In this document: piece after piece, positions 1-7,921 of the stretch | Layout: the number at the start of each line of letters is the position of its first letter | How positions within the stretch are numbered: the stretch's first letter is position 1 | Assembly: GCA_021129785.1 (NCBI GenBank) | Contig: JAJOKQ010000133.1 | Location: forward strand, 1 to 25,562 | Source: Clostridiales bacterium | Lineage (GTDB): Bacteria > Bacillota > Clostridia > Peptostreptococcales > NVVX01 | Direction of reading: 5' to 3' | DNA: 25,562 bases | Position numbers and translations under genes: made by a program | Notes under the pieces: generated by a model | Told to the model about the DNA's origin: nothing | Database searches by the model: none | Seen by the model: the letters and a program-made list of their open reading frames with translations, nothing else

Positions 1-12
1 GCGGGTGAAACT

Positions 13-1041
13 ATGAAAATGCATGGTAGAAAACTAAAAATACTATACGCTATTGTCAGAGACTATATTGAAACAGCTGACGCTGTTAGTTCTAGAACAT
101 TAAGCAAAAAGTATGATCTTGGGGTTAGTGCTGCGACAATTAGAAATGAAATGGCTGATCTTGAAGAATTGGGCTATCTAACGCAACCATATGCTTCTTC
201 GGGTCGAGTTCCATCTGACAGCGCTTACAGAGAGTATGTCAACTATATAATGGCACTGAAAAAGAAGACGAGTCAAAGAAAATATAACCTTGAGTCAAAT
301 GTTGCTAGTAAAATTGGAGAGATGAGAGAGCTACTTCATTATAGCTCTAAAATTCTTTCGGAGATTACTAGCTATACTACCATGGCATTATCACCTCATA
401 TAGAAGATTGTAGAGTTGAAAGTATTCAGTTTGTTAAAATATCAAGCGACATGATTTTAGCAATAATAGTAACAGATACTGGAGTTATTAGAAAACCTGT
501 ATTTCGAGTGGGAGGGGGTATAGAATCTGCTACATTGCAAAAAATTACTAACTTATTAAATTACAAAATGAAGGGACTGACTTTAAGAGAAGTTGAACAA
601 TTGTTATTAAGAGAAATAAATCGTGAAGCAAGTGACTTAGAAAAAGCAGCAATAAAAGTTCTGCCGCAATTACTCAAAACGTTAGAAAAAATAGATGAAT
701 ATTATATTATATTTAATGGAACTGCAAATATTTTCAATTTTCCAGAGTATAAGGATATTGTTAAAGCTAAAGCATTTTTTTCAATGCTTGAAAAAAAACA
801 AGCGATGTATAATTTAATTACAACAATTAATAATGATGGAATTAGCATTTCTATTGGAAAAGAAAATGATTTTGATGAAGCAAAAGATTGCAGCTTGATT
901 ACTGCGACACTAAAAAATGATGGTAATATTGTTGGTTGGCTAACTGTTATTGGACCAACTAGAATGGAATACAGAAAAGTGTTAAAAGATATTAGGTATG
1001 TTAGTGCATTTGTAAACGAGTTAATGAATCATAAATACTAG
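13..1041 (+). CDS. hrcA: Heat-inducible transcription repressor HrcA
   Basis: Repressor of class I heat-shock operons. It binds CIRCE inverted repeats, with GroEL as its usual modulator. The 342-residue length fits the family. The N-terminal winged-helix part is visible (about residues 1-75), including the conserved stretch VSAATIRNEMADLEELGYL and the SSGRVPSD turn. A GAF-like/dimerisation region follows and ends near VNELMNHKY. The ATG at 13 has GGTGA at 4-8. The frame stays open to the window edge, so a start further upstream cannot be excluded. It is the first visible gene of hrcA-grpE-dnaK, 18 bases before grpE. Its CIRCE operator should lie upstream of the window; I see no CIRCE copy inside the window. 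Family assignment is secure from the sequence; binding and modulation are family knowledge. Confidence 0.96.
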   Translation: MKMHGRKLKILYAIVRDYIETADAVSSRTLSKKYDLGVSAATIRNEMADLEELGYLTQPYASSGRVPSDSAYREYVNYIMALKKKTSQRKYNLESNVASKIGEMRELLHYSSKILSEITSYTTMALSPHIEDCRVESIQFVKISSDMILAIIVTDTGVIRKPVFRVGGGIESATLQKITNLLNYKMKGLTLREVEQLLLREINREASDLEKAAIKVLPQLLKTLEKIDEYYIIFNGTANIFNFPEYKDIVKAKAFFSMLEKKQAMYNLITTINNDGISISIGKENDFDEAKDCSLITATLKNDGNIVGWLTVIGPTRMEYRKVLKDIRYVSAFVNELMNHKY

Positions 1042-1059
1042 CAAAATGAGGTGTATTGA

Positions 1060-1704
1060 TTGGAAGTAAACAATAAGGAAAACAGCACAAAACTAGAGTC
1101 AGAAGAGCTTGAGGACATTGTAAAGCAAATAGAAAAATTTAATCAAGAAAACAGTGTAGTCGAAATTTCAAGTGACGACGATAATGAAGAAACTCAATTG
1201 TTTGAAGTAGATGAAAACGAGAAGATGGAAAATGAGGATGAGTTATCAATGTTTAACAAGCGACTAAAAGAAAAAGAAGCTGAAATAGCAGAGAATAACG
1301 CTAAATTTCAACGATTGCAAGCAGACTTTACAAATTATAAAAAGAGAGTTGAGAAGGAAAAAAGCGAAATATTTTTGTATGCTAGCGAAAAACTAGCTTG
1401 TGAGTTGCTTGAAATTATAGATAACTTGGAAAGGGCGGTTGAACAAAAACAAGAAAGCACAGATAATGACGTTTTAAGAAAAGGTATTGAACTAGTACTA
1501 AGGAAAATGAAAGAGACTTTTACTAGACACAATATTAAAGAAATTGATGCAATGGGAAAACCGTTCGATTCAAATCTTCATCATGCTGTGATGCAAGAAG
1601 AAGAATCTGACGTTGAAGCAAATATGGTAATCGCAGTGCTTCAAAAAGGATATACTATTAATGGTAAGGTGATTAGACCTTCTATGGTCAAAGTATCGAA
1701 GTAA
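1060..1704 (+). CDS. grpE: Nucleotide exchange factor GrpE
   Basis: GrpE releases ADP from DnaK and resets the chaperone cycle. The protein is 214 residues. A long acidic, low-complexity N-terminus (about 1-65) leads into a coiled coil (about 65-110, with AEIAENNAKFQRLQADFTN) and the C-terminal beta domain with the family motif HHAVMQEEES and GYTINGKVIRPSMVKVSK. The start is TTG at 1060, with TGAGGTG about seven bases upstream; no ATG is placed as well. It lies 18 bases after hrcA and 43 bases before dnaK, so the three are probably co-transcribed under HrcA control. Identification is firm from the C-terminal motif and the neighbours. Confidence 0.95.
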   Translation: MEVNNKENSTKLESEELEDIVKQIEKFNQENSVVEISSDDDNEETQLFEVDENEKMENEDELSMFNKRLKEKEAEIAENNAKFQRLQADFTNYKKRVEKEKSEIFLYASEKLACELLEIIDNLERAVEQKQESTDNDVLRKGIELVLRKMKETFTRHNIKEIDAMGKPFDSNLHHAVMQEEESDVEANMVIAVLQKGYTINGKVIRPSMVKVSK

Positions 1705-1747
1705 TTAAAAATTTAAATAATCTAAACAATGAGAGGGAGGATGCAAA

Positions 1748-3595
1748 ATGAGTAAAATTATTGGAATTGACTTAGGAACAACAAATTCTTGTGTAGCAGT
1801 TTTAGAGGGTGGAGAGCCAGTTATTATACCTAACTCTGAAGGAAACAGAACTACGCCATCAGTAGTTGCGTATGGGAAAGATAATGAGAGGATTATAGGA
1901 GAGCCTGCAAAACGTCAGGCAGTAGTTAATCCTGATAAAACGGTGGAATCTATCAAAAGATATATGGGAACAGATCATATCACAAAAATTGATGGAAAAG
2001 GTTACACGCCGCAAGACATATCAGCTATGATACTTCAAAAATTAAAAGCTGATGCTGAATCATATTTAGGTGAGAGGGTGTATGATGCAGTTATTACGGT
2101 ACCAGCTTATTTTACAGATAGTCAAAGACAAGCAACAAAAGATGCAGGTAAAATTGCTGGATTGAATGTCCAAAGAATTATAAACGAGCCTACAGCTGCA
2201 GCCTTGGCGTATGGAATAGACAAAACTGAAGAACATCAAAAAATATTTGTATACGACTTAGGTGGAGGAACTTTTGACGTTTCAATTTTAGACTTAGGAG
2301 ATGAAGTATTCGAAGTTCTAGCTACAAATGGTGACAACCATTTAGGTGGAGATGATTTTGATCAAGCGATTATTGACCATATTGCTGATGTATTCAAAAA
2401 AGAAGAAGGAATTGATTTAAGATTAGATAAAATGGCTTTACAACGATTAAAAGAAGCTGCAGAAAAAGCTAAAAAAGAGCTTTCTAGCACTATGACTACT
2501 AACATCAACTTACCATTTATTACCGCAACAAGTGAAGGTCCAAAGCATTTAACTATGGACTTAACTAGAGCTAAATTTGATGAAATAACTTCGTACTTAG
2601 TAGAGAAAACACTAGAACCTATGAAAAAGGCAATTAAAGATGCAGGAATATCTACTGATGAAATTACAAAAGTAATTTTAGTTGGTGGGTCTACAAGAAT
2701 ACCAGCAGTTCAAGAAATAGTTAAGAAAGTAACAGGAAAAGATCCATACAAGGGAATTAATCCTGACGAATGTGTTGCATTAGGAGCAGCAATTCAGGCT
2801 GGTGTTTTGACAGGTGAAGTTAAAGATGTTTTGCTTTTAGATGTTACCCCATTATCACTTGGCATTGAAACTCTTGGTGGTGTATTTACTAAATTAATTG
2901 AGAAAAATACTACTATTCCTACTAAAAAGAGCCAAACTTTCTCTACAGCAGCAGACAATCAACCAGCAGTGGATATTCATGTTCTTCAAGGAGAACGTTC
3001 TATGGCGTCAGACAACATCACTTTAGGGAGATTCCAATTAACAGGAATACCACCAGCACCGAGAGGAATTCCTCAAATTGAAGTGACATTTGATATTGAT
3101 GCCAATGGTATTGTGAGCGTTTCTGCAAAAGATTTAGGTACTGGCATTGAACAAAAAATAACTATTACTGCTTCTACTAATTTGTCAGAAGAAGAAGTTA
3201 AAGAAAAAATTAAAGAAGCAGAAAAATTTGCTGAAGAAGATAAAAAAAGAAAAGAAAAAATAGAAGTGAAAAACAATGCTGACTCAATAGTGTATCAAAC
3301 TGAGAAAACATTAGAAGAATCTAAAGATAAATTAAAAGAAGATGATATCAAAAAAGTGCAAGAAGAAGTAGAAAAACTTAAAAAGGCAATAGAAACTGAT
3401 GAACTAGAAGCTATGAAAAAAGGAGTAGAAGATCTTACAAATGCTTTTCATGCAATTTCAGAGCAACTATACAAACAAGCAGCTGCAGAAAAAGCAGAAA
3501 GTAAAGAGGAGGGTAAAACTAGTAAAGAGAGCGATGAGAATATAGTAGATGCTGATTTTGAGGAAGTAACAGAAGAAAAAGAAGAAGAAAAATAG
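1748..3595 (+). CDS. dnaK: Molecular chaperone DnaK (Hsp70)
   Basis: ATP-dependent cytoplasmic chaperone acting with DnaJ and GrpE. At 615 residues it is full length. The ATPase domain shows the phosphate-1 motif IGIDLGTTNSCVAV at the N-terminus, NEPTAAALAYGID, the phosphate-2 motif YDLGGGTFDVSILD, and the adenosine motif ILVGGSTRIPAVQEI. The hydrophobic linker DVLLLDVTPLSLGIETLGG (near residues 357-377) joins the substrate-binding domain and helical lid. The tail is acidic (NIVDADFEEVTEEKEEEK), typical of Gram-positive DnaK. The ribosome site AGAGGGAGG sits about eight bases before ATG 1748. A hairpin at 3610-3633 may end the hrcA-grpE-dnaK transcript, so dnaJ may be expressed separately. 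Confidence 0.99.
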   Translation: MSKIIGIDLGTTNSCVAVLEGGEPVIIPNSEGNRTTPSVVAYGKDNERIIGEPAKRQAVVNPDKTVESIKRYMGTDHITKIDGKGYTPQDISAMILQKLKADAESYLGERVYDAVITVPAYFTDSQRQATKDAGKIAGLNVQRIINEPTAAALAYGIDKTEEHQKIFVYDLGGGTFDVSILDLGDEVFEVLATNGDNHLGGDDFDQAIIDHIADVFKKEEGIDLRLDKMALQRLKEAAEKAKKELSSTMTTNINLPFITATSEGPKHLTMDLTRAKFDEITSYLVEKTLEPMKKAIKDAGISTDEITKVILVGGSTRIPAVQEIVKKVTGKDPYKGINPDECVALGAAIQAGVLTGEVKDVLLLDVTPLSLGIETLGGVFTKLIEKNTTIPTKKSQTFSTAADNQPAVDIHVLQGERSMASDNITLGRFQLTGIPPAPRGIPQIEVTFDIDANGIVSVSAKDLGTGIEQKITITASTNLSEEEVKEKIKEAEKFAEEDKKRKEKIEVKNNADSIVYQTEKTLEESKDKLKEDDIKKVQEEVEKLKKAIETDELEAMKKGVEDLTNAFHAISEQLYKQAAAEKAESKEEGKTSKESDENIVDADFEEVTEEKEEEK

Positions 3596-3609
3596 TTTTA
3601 GAAACTAAT

Positions 3610-3633
3610 CTAAGGGCGCAAAAGTGCCCTTAG
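3610..3633 (+). terminator. Hairpin after dnaK, possible terminator
   Basis: CTAAGGGCGC and GTGCCCTTAG form a 10-bp stem (one G.U pair) closed by an AAAA loop, 14 bases after the dnaK stop. There is no strong T-run after it (ACTATTATA follows). It may therefore be a partial terminator or an mRNA 3' stabiliser rather than a full intrinsic terminator. Confidence 0.6.
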
Positions 3634-3791
3634 ACTATTATAGCGATGTGAGAATAATGGTTTCTTGGGCGTTGCATCTCGAAGTGAACTCGTTCAGCTA
3701 TGCTGAACATCGGGGAGTCAGATGGGGATTCTATTCCACCTGAATAAACAGATGAAGATCTGTAACCCACTTGAAGAAGTGAGAGTCTTAT
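3632..3791. other. Structured non-coding element in the dnaK-dnaJ spacer
   Basis: About 150 bases without an ORF but dense in complementary segments. GTTCAGC/GCTGAAC (3692-3698 with 3702-3708, loop TAT) lies inside ACTC/GAGT (3688-3691 with 3715-3718) and CATCT/AGATG (3675-3679 with 3720-3724). ACAGAT/ATCTGT (3748-3753 with 3758-3763) and CACTT/AAGTG (3768-3772 with 3777-3781) each have a GAAG loop. AGACT/AGTCT (3632-3636 with 3784-3788) could close the whole. It contains none of the riboswitch core motifs I know, and no CIRCE. By inference it is either a small structured RNA or a non-autonomous remnant of an IS200/IS605-type element, whose ends carry such hairpins. The strand is not known. 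Confidence 0.4.
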
Positions 3792-3812
3792 CAAATTTGA
3801 TAAAATATAAGA

Positions 3813-3841
3813 TTGATTTTACATACGAATTTTAATATAAT
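3813..3841 (+). promoter_or_regulatory. Sigma-A-type promoter for dnaJ
   Basis: TTGATT at 3813-3818 and a perfect TATAAT at 3836-3841 are separated by 17 bases, about 40 bases before the dnaJ start. It lies downstream of the structured element, so transcripts from it would not include that element. No CIRCE operator overlaps it. Confidence 0.7.
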
Positions 3842-3880
3842 AGTTTTAAACTAGTATATGTAGTGAAAGGCTGTGGCAAA

Positions 3881-5008
3881 GTGAGTAAAAAAGATTTCTA
3901 CGATGTGCTTGGAGTAAATAAAAGTGCATCTAATAATGAAATAAAAAAAGCATATAGAAAACTTGCAATGAAGTACCATCCTGATAAAAATCCAGATAAC
4001 AAAGAAGCAGAGTATAAGTTTAAAGAAATCAATGAAGCATACGAAATTTTAAGCGATCCTGAAAAAAGACAAAAATATGATCAGTTTGGACATGCTGGAA
4101 TAAATGGAAACGGAGCGGGCGGCTTTGGAGGAAGTTCAGGTGGATATGAAGACATTTTTGAGGATATTTTTGACATGTTTCGTGGCAGCGGATTTAGTTC
4201 AAGAAGAAAAAGTGGACCTAGAAAAGGTGCAGATATAAAATATGAAGTTCCTATAAGTTTTGAAGAAGCAGTCTTTGGAACAGAAAAGGTTATTGAGTTT
4301 TACAAATATGAGAATTGCTCTACTTGTAAAGGTACAGGTGCAAAACTTGGAACATCTAAAAAAACTTGTTCTGCATGTAAAGGCGCAGGTGAGATTAAGC
4401 ATGTACAAAATACAATTCTAGGGCAAATAATTAATACTAAAATATGTAATCAATGTCACGGGGAAGGTCAAATAGTAGACCATCCATGTACAAGATGTAG
4501 AGGAACTGGAACGGAAAGAAAACTCAAAAAAATTAAAGTGAAAATCCCTGCAGGAGTAGATAGTGGTAGTATTATACCTATTAGAGGCGAAGGTGAATTA
4601 GGAGAAAAAGGCGGACCTCGTGGCGATTTGTATATAGTGCTAAGTGTGAGAAAACACAAGGTATTTACGAGAGAAGGGTTAGACATTATATGTGAAATGC
4701 CAATAACATTTGCACAAGCAACACTTGGAGATGAATTAGAAGTTCCAACTTTAGAAGGAAAAGTGAAATATAAAATAAAAGAAGGCACACAAAGCGGAAC
4801 TGTATTTAGACTTAAAGGGAAAGGTGTTGTTCATCCTAAAGGATATGGTAAGGGAGACCAATATGTAAAAGTGATTGTTGAAATTCCTAAAAATCTATCA
4901 GAAAAACAAAAAGAGCTTTTAAAACAATTTGCAGCATCATGTGGTGAAGAAGTACATGAGAAAAAAAAGGGGTTTTTTGATAAGGTCAAGGATGCGTTTG
5001 GAGTATAA
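3881..5008 (+). CDS. dnaJ: Chaperone protein DnaJ (Hsp40)
   Basis: Co-chaperone that delivers clients to DnaK and stimulates its ATPase. The protein is 375 residues from GTG 3881, which gives the canonical N-terminus KKDFYDVLGV and has AAAGG ten bases upstream. An in-frame GTG at 3863 would add six atypical residues. The J domain has HPD at about 33-35. A Gly/Phe region follows (about 70-90, with GAGGFGGSSGG). Four zinc-binding CxxCxGxG repeats are seen as CSTCKGTG, CSACKGAG, CNQCHGEG and CTRCRGTG (about 146-210), then the C-terminal client-binding domains. It has its own promoter at 3813-3841 and is followed 28 bases later by prmA, so the two are probably co-transcribed. Confidence 0.98.
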   Translation: MSKKDFYDVLGVNKSASNNEIKKAYRKLAMKYHPDKNPDNKEAEYKFKEINEAYEILSDPEKRQKYDQFGHAGINGNGAGGFGGSSGGYEDIFEDIFDMFRGSGFSSRRKSGPRKGADIKYEVPISFEEAVFGTEKVIEFYKYENCSTCKGTGAKLGTSKKTCSACKGAGEIKHVQNTILGQIINTKICNQCHGEGQIVDHPCTRCRGTGTERKLKKIKVKIPAGVDSGSIIPIRGEGELGEKGGPRGDLYIVLSVRKHKVFTREGLDIICEMPITFAQATLGDELEVPTLEGKVKYKIKEGTQSGTVFRLKGKGVVHPKGYGKGDQYVKVIVEIPKNLSEKQKELLKQFAASCGEEVHEKKKGFFDKVKDAFGV

Positions 5009-5036
5009 TTGAATATTACACAAAGGATGTGAAATT

Positions 5037-5984
5037 ATGGAGTGGATAGAAATTGCTGTTGAAACAACATATGAAGCAAAAGAGGCAGTTGCAAATATTC
5101 TCTATAATGCTGGAGTAAATGGCATTGTTATTGAAGACTCTAATGACTTTAAGTTGTTAGATGACGATAAGTCTTGGGACTATGTTGATGATGCTCTTTT
5201 GGAGAAAGATTTTGATGGCGTAATTGTTAAGGCATACCTGCCGACAACAGTAGATGTATTAGAAAAAATTGATTTGATTCGTCAATTAGTTGCATCTCTA
5301 CCTCTCTATGATTTAAACATTGGTTGTGGGAAAGTCAGCACACTAAAAGTTTCAGAAGAAGACTGGAGTTCGTCTTGGAAAAAACACTTTAAGCCTACAA
5401 AAGCAGGTGAAAGCCTTGTCATTAAGCCTACATGGGAATCTTACTCTGCTAGTAGTAATGAGTTAGTTATTGAACTAGATCCAGGAATGGCATTTGGAAC
5501 AGGAACACACGAAACAACAGTTATGTGCATTAAAGAATTAGAGAATTCGATCTTACCGGAATTTGCTGTGATAGATATTGGATGTGGAAGCGGAATACTA
5601 TCAATTGCCGCAGCAAAGTTAGGTGCAAGCGAAGTGCAAGCAATTGATTTAGATGAAGTAGCTGTAAAGGTATCTAAAAAGAATATAGAATTAAATGAAT
5701 TAACAGATGTTATAGATGTAAAGCATGGAGACTTATTAAATAATGCTGAAGGAAAAGCAGATGTCATAGTTGCTAATATTATGGCAGATATTATAATGAG
5801 ACTAAGTGATGATGTAAAACAATTCTTAAAAACAGATGGAATTTTCATTGCATCTGGAATAATAGCAAAAAAAGTTATGGATGTTATAGAAGTCTTTGCG
5901 AAAAACGATTTAGTAATTGTAAGAACTGAAAAAATGGGTGAGTGGGCAACAATAATAGCTAAAGCAAAGCATAAAAGCAATTAG
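5037..5984 (+). CDS. prmA: Ribosomal protein L11 methyltransferase PrmA
   Basis: SAM-dependent methyltransferase that modifies ribosomal protein L11. The 315 residues match the family. An N-terminal L11-recognition domain (about 1-100) precedes a class I Rossmann methyltransferase domain with the PrmA signature PGMAFGTGTHETT, the SAM-binding motif VIDIGCGSGILSIAAAKLGA and the active-site-like motif DVIVANIMADII. The start ATG 5037 has AAGGATGTGA upstream. prmA following dnaJ is a conserved Firmicutes arrangement, consistent with one transcript. The transcript is probably closed by the hairpin at 6011-6037. Confidence 0.97.
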   Translation: MEWIEIAVETTYEAKEAVANILYNAGVNGIVIEDSNDFKLLDDDKSWDYVDDALLEKDFDGVIVKAYLPTTVDVLEKIDLIRQLVASLPLYDLNIGCGKVSTLKVSEEDWSSSWKKHFKPTKAGESLVIKPTWESYSASSNELVIELDPGMAFGTGTHETTVMCIKELENSILPEFAVIDIGCGSGILSIAAAKLGASEVQAIDLDEVAVKVSKKNIELNELTDVIDVKHGDLLNNAEGKADVIVANIMADIIMRLSDDVKQFLKTDGIFIASGIIAKKVMDVIEVFAKNDLVIVRTEKMGEWATIIAKAKHKSN

Positions 5985-6010
5985 AATTCAACTAGAATAA
6001 ATACTGCGGG

Positions 6011-6045
6011 GCCATCGATTATTATAGATCAGATGGCTTTTGTTA
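6011..6045 (+). terminator. Intrinsic terminator after prmA
   Basis: GCCATC (6011-6016) pairs with GATGGC (6032-6037), with GAT/ATC pairing possible inside the loop, followed by TTTTGTT. It closes dnaJ-prmA and separates them from mtaB. The rsmE gene that often lies here in related clusters is not present. Confidence 0.6.
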
Positions 6046-6096
6046 AAACTATAGGCATGGTGAAAGTACAATTAAGTTGTGAGCAGGAGGAAAATT

Positions 6097-7401
6097 GTGA
6101 AGAAAGTAGCATTTCATACTTTAGGATGCAAAGTAAATCAATACGAAACTCAAGCAATGATGGAGATTTTTAAAAAAGCAAATTATGCGGTTGTAGGAGA
6201 CTCAGAATCAGCAAACGTGTACGTTATTAACACATGTACAGTAACTAATATGAGCGAGAAAAAATCCCGACAGTTTATCAGAAGAGCTAAAAGACAGAAT
6301 CCTGACTCAATCATAGTTGTAGTTGGCTGTTATGTGCAAGTATCACCTGAGGAAGTGTCAGAAATAGAGGGAGTAAACATAGTAATTGGAACTAATGATA
6401 GAAAAAATATAATAGAGCTAATTGATAAAAGTCGCTTTAGAGATAAAATAGTTACTGTTGATGATATTATGGCAGTGAAGGAATTCGAAGAACTAGAAAT
6501 AAACGAAGTTAAAGGAAAAACAAGAGCCTTTTTAAAGATACAAGAAGGATGTAATCAATATTGCTCTTATTGCATAATACCTTATGCTAGGGGTAAAATA
6601 AGGAGCAGAAAAGAAGAGAATATAGTAAAGGAAGTAGAGAGATTAGTTGAAAATGGAGTTAAAGAAATCGTTTTAACAGGAATACATTTAGCATCTTATG
6701 GAAAGGAAAGAGGAAGCGAAGATAGTCTCGTTAACTTACTTTTTAAACTAGATGATGTAAGTGGATTAGAGAGAATACGACTAGGTTCACTAGAGCCAAC
6801 TTTGTTTACTGATGAATTCTTGTCAAAACTGGTGAAGGTCAATAAAATATGTGACCATTTTCATTTATCATTACAAAGTGGCTGTGATGAAATTTTAGAT
6901 AAAATGAACAGAAAATATATTTCAAGTGAATATAGAAATACTGTTGAATCAATAAAAAAAGCATTCCACAACGTTGCGATTACAACAGATCTTATTGTAG
7001 GTTTCCCAGGGGAAACAGCTGACAATTTTAAAACTACCTACGATTTTGTAAATGAGATGGGATTTAGTGAAATTCATGTCTTTAAATTTTCACCAAAAAA
7101 AGGAACAAAGGCGGCGAAGTTTAAACCTCAAGTAAACAGTATGGTAATGAATAAAAGAAGCGAAGAACTAATTAAACTAGGAAAAACTCTACAAAAGGAT
7201 TACATACTTAAGCAATTGAATTCTGTTACAGACGTTTTAGTCGAAAACAAATCAAAGCAAATAGAAGGCTGTGTAGAGGGGTTAACAAAAAACTATTTGA
7301 AAGTTGTTATAGATGCTAAAGAAGAAACAGTAGGGTCAATTGTTAAAGCACGTTTAGTTGGATTTGTGGGTGACAAGATAATCGGTGAGATTGAAAACTA
7401 A
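6097..7401 (+). CDS. mtaB: tRNA (N6-threonylcarbamoyladenosine(37)-C2) methylthiotransferase MtaB
   Basis: Radical-SAM enzyme that adds a methylthio group to t6A37 in ANN-decoding tRNAs, giving ms2t6A. The N-terminal MTTase domain has three cluster cysteines (about C11, C47 in NTCTVT, C78 in VVGCYVQ). The radical-SAM motif CNQYCSYC follows (about C152, C156, C159), and a TRAM-like RNA-binding domain ends the protein. HTLGCKVNQYETQ at the N-terminus is typical of the MtaB branch rather than MiaB or RimO. I chose GTG 6097 because AGGAGG (6085-6090) sits six bases before it; an in-frame GTG at 6079 would start upstream of that site. The protein is 434 residues. The HIT gene starts 24 bases later. 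Confidence 0.95.
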   Translation: MKKVAFHTLGCKVNQYETQAMMEIFKKANYAVVGDSESANVYVINTCTVTNMSEKKSRQFIRRAKRQNPDSIIVVVGCYVQVSPEEVSEIEGVNIVIGTNDRKNIIELIDKSRFRDKIVTVDDIMAVKEFEELEINEVKGKTRAFLKIQEGCNQYCSYCIIPYARGKIRSRKEENIVKEVERLVENGVKEIVLTGIHLASYGKERGSEDSLVNLLFKLDDVSGLERIRLGSLEPTLFTDEFLSKLVKVNKICDHFHLSLQSGCDEILDKMNRKYISSEYRNTVESIKKAFHNVAITTDLIVGFPGETADNFKTTYDFVNEMGFSEIHVFKFSPKKGTKAAKFKPQVNSMVMNKRSEELIKLGKTLQKDYILKQLNSVTDVLVENKSKQIEGCVEGLTKNYLKVVIDAKEETVGSIVKARLVGFVGDKIIGEIEN

Positions 7402-7425
7402 GTGAAAAATAATGGGAGGTTAGCT

Positions 7426-7770
7426 ATGGACGATTGTATTTTTTGCAAAATAGTTAAAAAAGAAGTACCTGCTGAGTTTGTATACGAAGATGAAAAAATC
7501 GTAGCTTTTAAAGACATAAATCCGGAAGCACCTGTGCATCTTCTTATAATCCCTAAGGAGCATTATTCATCAATTAAAGAAATTGGTAGGGAAGATGGTA
7601 TACTTTTAGAAGATATTTTTGACACTATCAATCAATTAGCAAAAGAAATGGATGTATATGAAGACGGATACAGAATTGTGAATAATTGCGGAGACGATGG
7701 TGGGCAAACAGTACAACATCTTCATTTTCATTTGCTAGCTGGAAGACAAATGCAATGGCCACCAGGCTAG
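7426..7770 (+). CDS. HIT family (histidine triad, HINT-type) protein
   Basis: Small nucleotide hydrolase/transferase family that cleaves AMP-lysyl or similar phosphoramidates; the physiological substrate is unknown. The protein is 114 residues. The catalytic triad QHLHFHLLAG is at about residues 97-105 (H98, H100, H102). The N-terminal CIFCKI pair (C4, C7) and HLLIIPKEH match zinc-containing HINT proteins. The ATG at 7426 has GGGAGG seven bases upstream; an earlier in-frame start would precede that site. It follows mtaB closely and is the likely last gene of that transcript, because a separate promoter lies downstream at 7842-7870. Confidence 0.95.
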   Translation: MDDCIFCKIVKKEVPAEFVYEDEKIVAFKDINPEAPVHLLIIPKEHYSSIKEIGREDGILLEDIFDTINQLAKEMDVYEDGYRIVNNCGDDGGQTVQHLHFHLLAGRQMQWPPG

Positions 7771-7841
7771 AATAGTCTTTTCTGGGGATTAGCAGGCAAA
7801 AAAGATAATAAGTGCTTTAGCAAATTTTTTTGAAATTTATG

Positions 7842-7870
7842 TTGACTAAATGAAGAAATAGGTGTATCAT
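7842..7870 (+). promoter_or_regulatory. Sigma-A-type promoter for the HesB-like/glutaredoxin unit
   Basis: TTGACT (7842-7847) and TATCAT (7865-7870) with a 17-base spacer, about 50 bases before the HesB-like start. A run of seven Cs follows at about 7880-7886. The spacer 7771-7921 otherwise shows only weak inverted repeats, so no firm terminator can be called after the HIT gene. Confidence 0.7.
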
Positions 7871-7921
7871 AGTAACATACCCCCCCGCAGTAAGGGAATA
7901 GAAAAAAAGGAGGTACTGTTA

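Noticed and set aside
3632..3791. T-box, 6S RNA or known riboswitch in the dnaK-dnaJ gap
   Set aside because: I see no T-box sequence, B12 box, TPP or SAM core, or other motif I can match; 6S RNA cannot be shown by eye, so it is left as an unassigned structured element.
3784..3803. Palindrome TTATCAAATTTGATAA as a repressor operator for dnaJ
   Set aside because: It is a perfect AT-rich palindrome, but it sits upstream of the -35 box and matches no operator I can name; it may be chance or the end of the structured element.
1..5008. CIRCE operator inside the heat-shock cluster
   Set aside because: No TTAGCACTC-N9-GAGTGCTAA-like repeat is seen; the operator is expected upstream of hrcA, outside the window.
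5441..5980. Long minus-strand ORF (179 codons) opposite prmA
   Set aside because: Shadow of the prmA frame: no ribosome site, Ser/Ile/Thr-rich low-complexity translation, and prmA is certain.
7779..7841. CRISPR array or tandem repeats
   Set aside because: No regularly spaced repeats were seen here or anywhere else in the window; the only short tandem repeat is the 10-mer at 16229-16248.
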